A stretch of DNA of 64,000 bases from Variovorax sp. KK3 (GCF_001984055.1 NZ_LYVO01000027.1:1-64000), one strand, 5' to 3'; counted from the first letter of the stretch, positions 42,014-53,299 are shown. Numbers and translations: made by a program. Notes: generated by a model from the letters alone, not told the origin.

Positions 42014-45000
42014 CTACTTCACGGACTGCTTGTTGGACGGCGGCTCGCTCATGAGGTTGAAGCCGTTCTCTGACGATTCTCCGAACAAGAATTGCCTGGC
42101 CAGGATGCGTCGTTGGTTGTCGAGTTCAGACGTGTACTCGCCATCGAATTGAGGCGGAAGCGGGTCGGTTGCGCTACCCACACGTTTCCGGACTTCGCGT
42201 ACCAGTTCTTCGATATGAATCTCGATCTCTTCGGACTCGTCGTTCGACGCATCGCGATCCGGCTGAAAGTGGATCAACCCACTATCGTCGCTGTCCGATT
42301 CAACCGTCGACTTGAAACGCGACGCCTTGGACGCCGGCTTCGACGGCGTGTTCAAGTCGCCCATCTCGATGTCTTCGTCGTCGCTGCGCTCCGGCTCAGT
42401 GTCGCTGTCGATCTCGCCCGAAGCCGGGGCATCCATCCGCTGCAACTTCTCCGCCGTCTTCTTGAAATACCCGAACCAGTGATCGGGCGAGATCTTCGCG
42501 ACAAGCATCTGCGAGATGACGTCTTTCAGCAGAGGCAGGACGGATTGGAGCTTGACCGCCCCCTCCCCGACCAGATGATCGACCCGCTCGGTGGCCAACG
42601 TCGTGAAATCGTCGAGCGTGGGTTGCAGCCTGAAGTGCCCCATTCCCGTGTTGGGCACGTCGGTGACGCCCATCTGGGCGTTGCGCGACATCTGGGCGTT
42701 CTTTTCCTGCACGTTCTTGTGATACGCGAAGGCCAGGCCCAGGTTGAAGAGGGACGTCAGCACGCCCATGCTGGACATCGCCAAGGACGCGATGTGGACT
42801 TGCTGCCCCGTGGGAAACATGGAGATCGCGCCCATGATCAGGCTGTTCAATGCCTTCACGACTTGCGGACTGAAGGACCCTGCGGCGCCGAAGTAGGCGT
42901 AATGCTGTCCGAACTTCTGCGCAAATTCGGGCTTGCTGGTCATCTCGCTGCGCCACTCGCGTGCGCCCTTCATCAGCGCAAGGCGATCGTCGGCTTTGGC
43001 CCACGCTTCGTTGTTCGAAACGTTCTCGCCATGGAAGCGCCGACGCTCGACCTCTGCGTAGCGTAAAGACCCCAGGAATGTCTTGAGAGCCTCTTCTTTC
43101 ACGACAGGGTGATCGCGCGATTCGAACAGGGCGTCGAGCTTTGGAACCTTGAGCTTCAGCTCGGCGACGATCTCCGACAACTGGTCGATCCTGTTCAGCA
43201 ACTGCGTGGATTTCGCCGCGCTGGCCCATTGCGACGCGAGTTGATCGAAGAGCTGCCGCCGTTGATCGGAGGTCTTGCACTCCCGAAACGCATCCAGCAA
43301 TTCTTCGGTCGTCAGCGCCAATGGCAGACCGTCCCGCGGATGCCCTGCAACCTGGATGGGGACACTCCACATTTGCCAACTGGCGTCGAAGTTGCCGGGC
43401 GGCAGGATGTGCGAGAGCAGCGCCGCCAGATGCACGCCAAGGTCGAACTCCAGAATCGACGTGATGCTTTCGACGCGCGCCTTGCCCGCGCCTTTCGTCA
43501 GCTGATTGAGCTTTTCCGGGACGATCGGGTTGTCGCTCGCCTCCGGCTGGCCGGGCTTGGCGCGAAGGTCGCCGCGGGGGCTGAGCGCCAGAATTTCGAG
43601 CAGCGCCGCGAGCCGCGTACGCTGGTCCTGCCCGGCCAGCACGGGCTGAGTGAATGAATAGGTGATCGCCTGCGCCGTCAGCACGGCTGCTGATCCGATG
43701 CCCAGCCAGGCCGGGTTGAAGCCCAGCCACTCGTCGACCGTTGGCGATAGTCCGTGCACATCGCCCGGCGCGTGCGTCATGTTTAACTGGCCCGGTGCAG
43801 AACCGCCCGTCATCAGGTGCAACGCCGGCGACACCAGCCCCAGCAGGGATGCCACCGTGTTGAACACCGCGCGCAGTGCCCGCCCCTTGGATTGGCTTTC
43901 GTGAATGTTGAGCGCTTCGTAAAGTTGAAGCGTCTGGAGTACGAACCGGTGGCTCTTGATTTCGGTTTCGACGAGCGCCTTCATACGGCTCGTGTGAAGC
44001 TCTGCGTGATCGGGCTGAAGAAAGCGGCCGAACTGTTCGGCGTCCACTTTTCGGCAAAAGTCGTCCAGGAAAGCTTGCCTGTCTCGCAGGCTGACCAGGT
44101 CGAGCAGTGCTTCACCGGCGCCGATCCGCTTGCCCGAGGCCCAGGCGAGCTTTGCAATTTTTGCATCGAGCTTTGAAATCGCCGTCATGATTTCCGGGAC
44201 ATTGTCAGCATCGACGTCTGTATCGCCATATACGATCAGGTGCATCCTCGCCTGTTGCACCCGGGCTTCCAGGCTCGCGCGCTCTCCGGTCGCCGCTTTG
44301 AATTCACGCAAGCTTTCCTTGTCGAGGCCTCGGTTGACCAGTTCGGCCTCGCGATTCCTGATCTTCAGCTTGATGTCGGCCAATTCATTGAAAAGCCCGA
44401 TGACCGCTTCGTTTTCGTTGGCGTCGAGTCTTTCTTTGATGCCCTCCAACAAAAAAATTTCTTGTTTGACGTTCTCGGCAAGCCGCAGTGCCACATTTTC
44501 GTTTTTTTCATTGACTCCGAAACGTGGGTTGATGTTGGGCATCACAGCGGGCCCTCGAAGCTGGAAGCGCGCCACAGCTTCAGAGTGCATCTTCGTCTGC
44601 CAAAAGGTGGACCCGAAACAGCTGAGAAACTGAAACGGAAACGCGCTCAGCAGCGCGGTGCCTACGTGTTGCGCCTTGCCGGTCAGCGACAGAATGCTGA
44701 TCAGAAACGTGACCCCGGAGGCTATGCCGGTAGCAAAGCCGTTGGAATTGACGGCGGGTGGCGCGTAGCAGCGACCGGCTTCGTCGGTGCCGAGGACGGT
44801 TTCCGGGGTCCAGGTGTTGTTTTTCCAGACTTCGATCAGTTCGGCAGTTAGAACGCCGAGGTGATTGCGGATAGCTGCGTCACCCGGGTTGTTCGCTTTG
44901 AAATATTGGTCGCGACACGCCATGTATTCGCGGACTTTTGCTCTGTACTCTTCCTGCGTTTGATACTTGATTTCGAGATGAGTGGCCTCGTCGCTCAGAA

Positions 45001-45376
45001 ATTTGTTGAGCATATTGACTGTATCGGGCGACGCGTCGACGTCGTTGAACCATGCTGGGACTGTTCTTTTTTTTACGACCTCATCCGCACGTGACAGCAG
45101 CGCAGCTTTTTTTGCTGTTTCCAGTTGGCTGATCAACTCGTTCGTTCGCGGCGAAAGGTCACCGACGCTCACATATTCTCTTGGCGAAAAATCCGAAAGC
45201 TCGAAGGCTTTATCGGAAAGGTTTCGCCTGCGTGGCATCTCGGGCGAATCACTTTTCGAGATTTTTCTGATCGTCGGGTTTTTTATACTCTGTGTTGGTT
45301 TCGCATTAAATGGGCTGCGCGCTTCCCCTAAGGGCCAGTACGCCCTGCTCTGGATGACGATGGAATTCAAATGCAT
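42014..45376 (-). CDS. Large protein of unknown function, candidate type III secreted effector/translocator
   Basis: The protein has 1120 residues, with AAGGGA seven bases before the ATG. I recognise no family. The first about 60 residues are polar, Ser/Pro-rich and without a Sec signal. Hydrophobic stretches appear near residues 210-260 (TGIASGVTFLISILSLTG), 500-530 (VFNTVASLLGLVSPALHLM), 550-575 (WLGIGSAAVLTAQAITYSF) and 838-890 (LIMGAISMFPTG, SLAMSSMGVLTSLFNLGLA), separated by long charged helices. The tail is strongly acidic (DTEPERSDDEDIEMGD, DESEEIEIHIEELV). GC content is visibly lower than in neighbours, suggesting transfer. It follows two CesT-like chaperone genes by 18 bases, which is the reason to think of a secreted effector. 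Confidence 0.8.
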   Translation of the reverse strand: MHLNSIVIQSRAYWPLGEARSPFNAKPTQSIKNPTIRKISKSDSPEMPRRRNLSDKAFELSDFSPREYVSVGDLSPRTNELISQLETAKKAALLSRADEVVKKRTVPAWFNDVDASPDTVNMLNKFLSDEATHLEIKYQTQEEYRAKVREYMACRDQYFKANNPGDAAIRNHLGVLTAELIEVWKNNTWTPETVLGTDEAGRCYAPPAVNSNGFATGIASGVTFLISILSLTGKAQHVGTALLSAFPFQFLSCFGSTFWQTKMHSEAVARFQLRGPAVMPNINPRFGVNEKNENVALRLAENVKQEIFLLEGIKERLDANENEAVIGLFNELADIKLKIRNREAELVNRGLDKESLREFKAATGERASLEARVQQARMHLIVYGDTDVDADNVPEIMTAISKLDAKIAKLAWASGKRIGAGEALLDLVSLRDRQAFLDDFCRKVDAEQFGRFLQPDHAELHTSRMKALVETEIKSHRFVLQTLQLYEALNIHESQSKGRALRAVFNTVASLLGLVSPALHLMTGGSAPGQLNMTHAPGDVHGLSPTVDEWLGFNPAWLGIGSAAVLTAQAITYSFTQPVLAGQDQRTRLAALLEILALSPRGDLRAKPGQPEASDNPIVPEKLNQLTKGAGKARVESITSILEFDLGVHLAALLSHILPPGNFDASWQMWSVPIQVAGHPRDGLPLALTTEELLDAFRECKTSDQRRQLFDQLASQWASAAKSTQLLNRIDQLSEIVAELKLKVPKLDALFESRDHPVVKEEALKTFLGSLRYAEVERRRFHGENVSNNEAWAKADDRLALMKGAREWRSEMTSKPEFAQKFGQHYAYFGAAGSFSPQVVKALNSLIMGAISMFPTGQQVHIASLAMSSMGVLTSLFNLGLAFAYHKNVQEKNAQMSRNAQMGVTDVPNTGMGHFRLQPTLDDFTTLATERVDHLVGEGAVKLQSVLPLLKDVISQMLVAKISPDHWFGYFKKTAEKLQRMDAPASGEIDSDTEPERSDDEDIEMGDLNTPSKPASKASRFKSTVESDSDDSGLIHFQPDRDASNDESEEIEIHIEELVREVRKRVGSATDPLPPQFDGEYTSELDNQRRILARQFLFGESSENGFNLMSEPPSNKQSVK

Positions 45377-45394
45377 GATTCATTCCCTTATTGC

Positions 45395-45871
45395 TCAGGT
45401 AAACGACAATCTTCGGTTCCCGGAAACAGCGACGTCATCCGAGCAAACGAAATCCCATTGCTCCAGTTTTTGGAGCTGCAACGCCATCCAATGAGCGACT
45501 GCACCGGTATCCACACCTTCGACCGCAACCGGCCAAGCGAAAGTCATCGAGCCGCTGTCTTCATCGATCGAATAGCGCCCAGGCCATTCCGCGTCGTTCA
45601 TGACAAGAAGCATGGCGTGGATGACAGGCTCGGCATTTCGCGGAATACCGCCGATCACCACTTCGATGAAGGCCAGCCCTTCGAGTCCGGCGCGGTCGTC
45701 GTGAATCATGCGAACAGTCCGCGACCCGACAAGCAGGTCGACCTGAACCGACGGTGCATGCACGTCCCTTGACAGGGTGACGGCGGGCGGAAGCGGATGG
45801 CCTGCCTCGATGGCCAATGCACGAACGAATTCAAGAAAGCGGGCCCGGGCGCCGGTGTCCCTGCCGATCAT
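45395..45871 (-). CDS. CesT-like type III secretion chaperone (second of tandem pair)
   Basis: The protein has 158 residues from the ATG at 45871, which overlaps the upstream stop (ATGA). The pattern fits class I secretion chaperones: an N-terminal helix (RARFLEFVRALAIEAGHP), beta strands (SVQVDLLVGSRTVRMIHD, GLAFIEVVIGGIP), a middle helix (PVIHAMLLVMNDAEWPGR), strands with a typical SIDEDSGSMTFAWPVAVE segment, and a closing amphipathic helix (DTGAVAHWMALQLQKLEQW). Sequence similarity is weak, so the call rests on size, acidity, secondary structure and position next to another such gene and a large protein. The longer ORF upstream is the shadow of the first chaperone gene. Confidence 0.65.
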   Translation of the reverse strand: MIGRDTGARARFLEFVRALAIEAGHPLPPAVTLSRDVHAPSVQVDLLVGSRTVRMIHDDRAGLEGLAFIEVVIGGIPRNAEPVIHAMLLVMNDAEWPGRYSIDEDSGSMTFAWPVAVEGVDTGAVAHWMALQLQKLEQWDFVCSDDVAVSGNRRLSFT

Positions 45872-46308
45872 GAAAAGCGCCGGAACGCGCTCTCGTCGCG
45901 CCACTCGCGCAGCGCGCCGGCCAACTCGTGAAGCGCCGGCAACAGCGCCTGTGCATCGAGGCTCTGCGCCGGGTACTTCGTTCTGTAGTGGAGTTCGCGC
46001 GTTTCCAGCCGGATCGCGAACATGCCTCCGTTCAAACGAGATGCGCGGTGCGTCGACATCAATGCGGCGCACATGAGCGTTTCCAACTGGTCGGTTTGCT
46101 GCGGCAGTGGGCAGACCACTGCGCGGATCTCGACCAGGTCGGACACCTCGGGGTCGTGCGTGATGTCGAATCTCAAGTCGTCGATGTCGAATCCGAACTG
46201 GAGTTCGTCCGACTCTCCGGCATCGCAAGGCTCGGGCGGAAAGCCCTCGTGGTCGTAGACGTCCTGTATGAACCGGACGAACTTCTGTCTCATGTCTCCA
46301 GGGTGCAT
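45868..46308 (-). CDS. CesT-like type III secretion chaperone (first of tandem pair)
   Basis: This is a small acidic protein of 146 residues. Helix 1 is RQKFVRFIQDVYDHEGFPPE; strands follow (ELQFGFDIDDLRFDITHD, DLVEIRAVVCPLP), then helix QLETLMCAALMSTHRASRLNGG, strands MFAIRLETRELHYRTKYP, and a C-terminal helix ALLPALHELAGALREWRDE. This is the alpha-beta-beta-beta-alpha-beta-beta-alpha order of CesT/SicP chaperones, which bind the unfolded N-terminus of effectors as dimers. It is the first gene of the unit; CTGGAGAC sits just before a downstream in-frame ATG, so a start at residue 6 is possible. Confidence 0.7.
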   Translation of the reverse strand: MHPGDMRQKFVRFIQDVYDHEGFPPEPCDAGESDELQFGFDIDDLRFDITHDPEVSDLVEIRAVVCPLPQQTDQLETLMCAALMSTHRASRLNGGMFAIRLETRELHYRTKYPAQSLDAQALLPALHELAGALREWRDESAFRRFS

Positions 46309-46506
46309 GCGCGTTCTCTTTGTGTTTGGCCAATGCAGCAGTGCAGTCTTGGCGCCGGATGAGTAACGCCTCCATCGCGGCGGTTCCGGGTCTCAAGGTT
46401 TCCCCCAATAGGGGCTGCGATTTCGAAACCGCACCCCTTGCGCCTCCTGTTCACAGGCCACAATCCCACGCGGGCTGAAAATCGACGCCCCCTGCTGGAG
46501 GCGTGC
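46309..46506. other. Divergent intergenic region between chaperone operon and histidine kinase
   Basis: There are 198 bases with no gene. On the minus strand GGAACC (46387-46382), 15 bases, then TTACTCA (46366-46360) partly resembles the hrp box (GGAACC-N15/16-CCACNNA) of HrpL-type sigma factors, with two mismatches in CCAC. The kinase ribosome binding site (GGAGG) lies at its right end. Confidence 0.4.
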
Positions 46507-49416
<2,910 letters not shown>

Positions 49417-49497
49417 TCATCGGCGGCAAGGGGAGGAACATAGCGGCCGGCACGCAGATCCCGCGCGCCGGTGGCGTCGCATCGACGAGGTGATCAC

Positions 49498-50508
49498 ATG
49501 ACTTTGAACGCCCCTGGGGGCTTGCTGTCGCGGCGCGCCGCGATCACCACGCTGACCATGCTGGCTGCTGCGTCGCGCGCGCAGCAGAGGCCGCAAAAGT
49601 CCAACGCGCGGCTGGCATTTCTGGGTGGCGCGATCTCCGAACCTGCCACGGTTCAAGCCCAGGTCGGCTCCATGCGCCAAGGGCTGCGCGATCTGGGCTG
49701 GGTCGAAGGGCGCAACTTGGGCATCGATGCGCGTTGGGCGGAAGCCAGGTACGAGCGCCTGCCAGGGCTGCTCGACGAACTCCTTCGGCTTGATCCCGAC
49801 GTTCTGGTCACCTCCGGGCCCCGGCCGGCGATGGTTGCCAAAGACAAGGTGAAAAGCCTGCCAGTGGTGGTCGTGAACATCGACGACCCCGTACAGATGG
49901 GCCTCATCACGAGCCACACGCGCCCGGGCGGCAACATGACCGGCGTCACGGCGGCGTTCCGCGGCATTTTTCCGAAGCGACTGCAACTGCTCAAGGACGT
50001 GGTGCCGGCCGCGCGCCGCTTCGCCATCTTGTTCAACCCGGACACACTGCCGCGCCAGAATCTCGTGCAAGACGTGCCGAGCTGGGAGCAAAGCCTCGGC
50101 ATCACTTTTCAATTGCTGGAAATGCGCGGTCCCGAAGATGTCGAGCCTGCGTTCGCCGCGATGGCACGCGAGGGCGCGGATGCGATCGTCCTCGTCGCCG
50201 ATGCGATGGTCTGGACGCAGCGTGCCAGGATCACGGCCATGTGCCTCGAGCAACGCCTTCCTTCGGCCTGGGGTGGGGGCGGCTATCTCGACGCGGGCGG
50301 CCTGCTGTCTTACCAGGGCGATTTTCCGGCCCTCTACCGCCGCGCCGCGGTGTTGGTCGACAAGATCCTCAGGGGCACACCGCCCGGCGAAATTCCCTTC
50401 GAGCAAGGCACCAAGCTCGAACTGGTGGTCAACCTCAAGGGCGCCCGCGCGCTGGGCATCACCATTCCGCAAAGCGTGCTGGTGAGCGCCGACGAGGTCA
50501 TCGAATGA
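49498..50508 (+). CDS. TrpX-like ABC-type substrate-binding protein (signalling operon)
   Basis: The protein has 336 residues from the ATG at 49498, preceded by a near-perfect anti-SD match (GAGGTGATC). A signal sequence with Arg pair (SRRAAITTLTMLAAASRA) leads a type 1 periplasmic-binding fold: ARLAFLGGAISEPATVQAQV, GLRDLGWVEGRNLGIDARWAEARYERLP, DVLVTSGPRPAMVAKDKV and LPVVVVNIDDPVQMGLITS. This is the family of TrpX/YtrF-like orphan binding proteins. No permease or ATPase is nearby; its stop overlaps the receiver gene start, so it probably acts as a periplasmic ligand sensor for the adjacent kinase (inference). Confidence 0.88.
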   Translation: MTLNAPGGLLSRRAAITTLTMLAAASRAQQRPQKSNARLAFLGGAISEPATVQAQVGSMRQGLRDLGWVEGRNLGIDARWAEARYERLPGLLDELLRLDPDVLVTSGPRPAMVAKDKVKSLPVVVVNIDDPVQMGLITSHTRPGGNMTGVTAAFRGIFPKRLQLLKDVVPAARRFAILFNPDTLPRQNLVQDVPSWEQSLGITFQLLEMRGPEDVEPAFAAMAREGADAIVLVADAMVWTQRARITAMCLEQRLPSAWGGGGYLDAGGLLSYQGDFPALYRRAAVLVDKILRGTPPGEIPFEQGTKLELVVNLKGARALGITIPQSVLVSADEVIE

Positions 50509-50915
50509 GCAGCATCCTGATCGTCGAGGACAACGAAAAGAACATGAAGCTCGTGCGCGACATCCTGCAGCACGACGGCCACGCCACGCTCGAAGCCACG
50601 ACCGGCAGCGAAGGCCTGCGGCTCGCGGCCGAGGCGCGGCCCGACCTGGTGCTGCTCGACATCCAGTTGCCCGACCTCGACGGCATCGCCGTGCTGCGCG
50701 GCATCCGCGGCAATCCGGCGCTCGACGCGATGCCGGTGGTGGCCGTGTCGGCCTCGGTGATGCCCGACGAGCGGCAGAAGGTGGTGGACTCGGGCTTCGA
50801 TGCGCTCGTCAGCAAGCCGATCCAGCTCAAGCAATTTCGCGAGACCGTCCGGCGCTTCCTGAGCGAAGGCCGCGGCCGCACCCACCGCACGAACCCGCCA
50901 CCGCCCGACCGATGA
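50505..50915 (+). CDS. Single-domain response regulator (CheY-like receiver)
   Basis: The protein has 136 residues from the ATG at 50505, overlapping the previous stop. It has the acidic pocket ILIVEDNEKNMKL, phosphoacceptor LVLLDIQLPDLDGI (Asp around 53), Ser/Thr in VVAVSASVMPDE and the lysine of ALVSKPIQLKQF. There is no output domain, only a short basic Pro-rich tail. It resembles DivK-type receivers that relay phosphate or bind other proteins. It overlaps the next gene by 4 bases, so its stoichiometry to the cyclase regulator is probably fixed. Confidence 0.94.
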   Translation: MSSILIVEDNEKNMKLVRDILQHDGHATLEATTGSEGLRLAAEARPDLVLLDIQLPDLDGIAVLRGIRGNPALDAMPVVAVSASVMPDERQKVVDSGFDALVSKPIQLKQFRETVRRFLSEGRGRTHRTNPPPPDR

Positions 50916-52030
50916 CCGCCACCATCCTCGTCGTCGACGACACGCCGCTCAACCTCAAGCTTCTGTCCGACCTGCTGGCCGCGCGCGGCTACCGCACCGT
51001 GCCTGCCTCGTCCGGCGAAGAAGCGCTGCAGAAGCTCGCCACCGAAGCGCCCGACCTGGTGCTGCTCGACGTGATGATGCCGGGCATGAACGGCTACGAA
51101 GTGTGCGCCGCGATCCGTGCCGACCCGGCGCACGCGATGCTGCCGGTGGTGCTGGTCACCGCACTCGACCCCGCGAAGGAACGCGCCAAGGGCCTCGAAG
51201 CCGGCGCCGACGACTTCCTGACCAAGCCGGTGGCGCAGGCCGAACTGCTGGCGCGGGTGAAGTCGCTGCTGCGCATCAAGCAGCTGTACGACGAAGTGCA
51301 GCGGCAGCGCAGCGAGCTGGCCGAATGGAACTGGACGCTCTCGCAGCGCGTGGACGACGGCGTGAAGCAGCTCGAGCGCGTGGGGCGGCTGCGGCGCTTC
51401 TTCTCGCCGCAACTGGCCGAGGCCATCGTCAACGGCGGCGCGGTCGATCCGCTGAAGAGCCATCGCTGCGAGATCACCGTCGTGTTCCTCGACCTGCGCG
51501 GCTTCACCGCCTTCACCGAGACCACCGACCCCGAGGAAGTGATGGCCGTGCTGGCCGACTACCACGCCGCGATGGGCCAGCGCATCCTCGAATTCGAAGG
51601 CACGCTGGAGCGCTTCACGGGCGACGGGATCATGGTGTTCTTCAACGACCCCGTGCCCATTCCGGACCCGGCGCCGCGTGCCGCACGCATGGCGCTGGCC
51701 ATGCAGCGCGACGTGGCGCTGCTGGCCGAACGCTGGCGCCGGCGCGGCCATGCGCTCGAGCTGGGCATCGGCATCGCGCAGGGCTTCGCCACGCTGGGCG
51801 GCATCGGCTTTCCGGGGCGCATCGACTACGGCGCCATCGGCACCGTCACCAATCTCGCAGCCCGCTTGTGCGGCGAGGCCGGCGGCGGCGAGATCCTGGT
51901 GTCGCAGCGCGTGTGGGGCCTCATCGACGGCATCGCCGCAGCCGAGCCGGCCGGCGACCTGGTGCTCAAGGGCTTCGCGCGGCCGGTGGCGGCCTTCCGG
52001 CTGCGTGGCGCCGAAGGGTCGCCGCCGTAA
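50912..52030 (+). CDS. Response regulator with class III adenylate/guanylate cyclase domain
   Basis: The protein has 372 residues. An N-terminal receiver (ILVVDDTPLNLKL, LVLLDVMMPGMNGYEV, FLTKPVAQAELL) is joined by a helical linker (IKQLYDEVQRQRSELAEWNW) to a class III cyclase domain. The metal aspartates are present in TVVFLDLRGFTAF and TGDGIMVFF, and the transition-state Asn/Arg in TNLAARL. The substrate-specifying position in IGDxVN reads IGTVTN, so the nucleotide preference cannot be called. Output is probably cAMP or cGMP under control of the kinase encoded upstream. Confidence 0.92.
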   Translation: MTATILVVDDTPLNLKLLSDLLAARGYRTVPASSGEEALQKLATEAPDLVLLDVMMPGMNGYEVCAAIRADPAHAMLPVVLVTALDPAKERAKGLEAGADDFLTKPVAQAELLARVKSLLRIKQLYDEVQRQRSELAEWNWTLSQRVDDGVKQLERVGRLRRFFSPQLAEAIVNGGAVDPLKSHRCEITVVFLDLRGFTAFTETTDPEEVMAVLADYHAAMGQRILEFEGTLERFTGDGIMVFFNDPVPIPDPAPRAARMALAMQRDVALLAERWRRRGHALELGIGIAQGFATLGGIGFPGRIDYGAIGTVTNLAARLCGEAGGGEILVSQRVWGLIDGIAAAEPAGDLVLKGFARPVAAFRLRGAEGSPP

Positions 52031-52113
52031 CCAGTCGAGGCAAAACGCACGGAAGTCACGCATTGTTCGACCGCATGGTCGAGAAACCGGTGCCGGAACA
52101 TTAAAGTCGCCCG

Positions 52114-52338
52114 GTGTCCATGCTCGTCCTGCGCGATGTCGCCTCTCAACCGCTGCCCGCCATGATCTCCGGCGGCGGCAACGTCGACGGCGTTCGCGTG
52201 CTGGTCGCCGCCGGCCTGGTGAAGGCGACGATCCCGCCGCCCAAGCGCACGCGTGACGGCTACGAGCAATTGCCCGCGATGGTGACCGAGATCACCAGCC
52301 TGGGCTGGATGATGATGAAGCGCTTCCCGCCGCGCTGA
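52114..52338 (+). CDS. Small conserved-looking protein (74 aa or shorter)
   Basis: The reading frame starts GTG at 52114 or ATG at 52120. The sequence contains GGGNVDGVRVLVAAGLVKAT, PPPKRTRDGYEQLPAMVTE and ITSLGWMMMKRFPPR. Codon use is like neighbouring genes, and the protein is compact and non-repetitive, which argues for a real gene, but there is no clear ribosome binding site and I cannot name a family. It ends 5 bases before the convergent LysR gene. Confidence 0.5.
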   Translation: MSMLVLRDVASQPLPAMISGGGNVDGVRVLVAAGLVKATIPPPKRTRDGYEQLPAMVTEITSLGWMMMKRFPPR

Positions 52339-52343
52339 TCCGC

Positions 52344-53267
52344 TCAGCCCCGTGCCGCACGCTGCGGCTTTTTCGACGGCCCGAAGGCCTCGCTCCATGC
52401 CTGATCGAAGGCGGTGCAGAAGGCCTGCTGCACCACCGACAGCGGCCGGTGCCGGTTGCGGATGATGCGGATCTCCAGCCGCTCCGCGCTCTTGAAGGGC
52501 CGCACCGCCAGACCGGCGAAGGTCGGCCCCGCCACCGCCGCCCGATCCACCACAGCCATCCCCGCGCCCGACTGCGCCAGCCAGCAGGCTGAACTCGCGG
52601 AGCGCGCCTCGATGTCGAGCGCCATGGAGGCCGCCGCCTTGCCGTAGGCACGGCGCAGGGTTTGGCCGTAGGGCGTGTTCTCGGGCGAGGTGACCACGCG
52701 CTGCCCGCGCAGATCGGCCGGCGCGATCGTGGCCTTGGCGGCCAGCGGATGGTCGTCGCGCATCACGCAGGCCAGGCCGCAGTGGTAGCGCTCGACCTCC
52801 GCCAGGTTGGGATGCTCGTTGGGCAGCAAGCCCACGGCCAGGTCGGCCGAGTGATCGAGCAGCGCATCGACCATGATCGGCGCGACCAGGATCTCCATTC
52901 GGCTCTTGAGCCGCGGGTACTGCGCATACAGCAAGGCCAATGCACGCGGCGCGAGGTGATTGGCCAGGCTGGCCGACACCGCCAGTCGCAGCATGCCGGT
53001 CTCGGGCCGGGCCAGCGCGCGCGAGACGTCGCGCACGCGCTCGACGCCGCGCCACAGGTGGTCGATTTCATCGTAGAGCTGGCGTGCCTCGGGCGTGGGC
53101 ACGAGCCGGCCCTTGATGCGTTCGAACAGCGTGAGCCCGCTCTGTCGTGCAGCATGGGCCAGCAGCTTGCTCACCGCGGGCTGCGACACGTGCAGCAGCT
53201 CCGCGGCGCCGACCACGCCGCCGGTCAGCATGACGGCGCGGAAGACTTCCATGTGGCGCAGGTTCAT
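52344..53267 (-). CDS. LysR-family transcriptional regulator
   Basis: The protein has 307 residues from the ATG at 53267. The N-terminal helix-turn-helix is MNLRHMEVFRAVMLTGGVVG ... AAELLHVSQPAVSKLLAHAA, followed by the co-inducer domain (LRLAVSASLANHLAPRALAL, VDALLDHSADLAVGLLPNEH, GAGMAVVDRAAVAG). It resembles LTTRs that control uptake and use of amino-acid-like or opine substrates (NocR/OccR-like N-terminus, by impression). It is divergent from a Bug receptor and a flavoprotein gene, its probable targets, with a T-N11-A palindrome in between. Confidence 0.92.
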   Translation of the reverse strand: MNLRHMEVFRAVMLTGGVVGAAELLHVSQPAVSKLLAHAARQSGLTLFERIKGRLVPTPEARQLYDEIDHLWRGVERVRDVSRALARPETGMLRLAVSASLANHLAPRALALLYAQYPRLKSRMEILVAPIMVDALLDHSADLAVGLLPNEHPNLAEVERYHCGLACVMRDDHPLAAKATIAPADLRGQRVVTSPENTPYGQTLRRAYGKAAASMALDIEARSASSACWLAQSGAGMAVVDRAAVAGPTFAGLAVRPFKSAERLEIRIIRNRHRPLSVVQQAFCTAFDQAWSEAFGPSKKPQRAARG

Positions 53268-53286
53268 CGCGGGCTCCGAAAGGACA

Positions 53287-53299
53287 TAACCGGAGGTTA
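53287..53299. promoter_or_regulatory. LysR-type operator candidate (T-N11-A)
   Basis: TAACC-gga-GGTTA is a perfect 5-3-5 inverted repeat with T-N11-A spacing, located 20 bases upstream of the LysR start and about 90 bases upstream of the divergent Bug gene. Confidence 0.55.

Noticed and set aside
46309-46506. PIP/hrpII-type box (TTCG-N16-TTCG) upstream of the chaperones
   Set aside because: No properly spaced pair found on either strand; only a partial hrp-box-like match exists.
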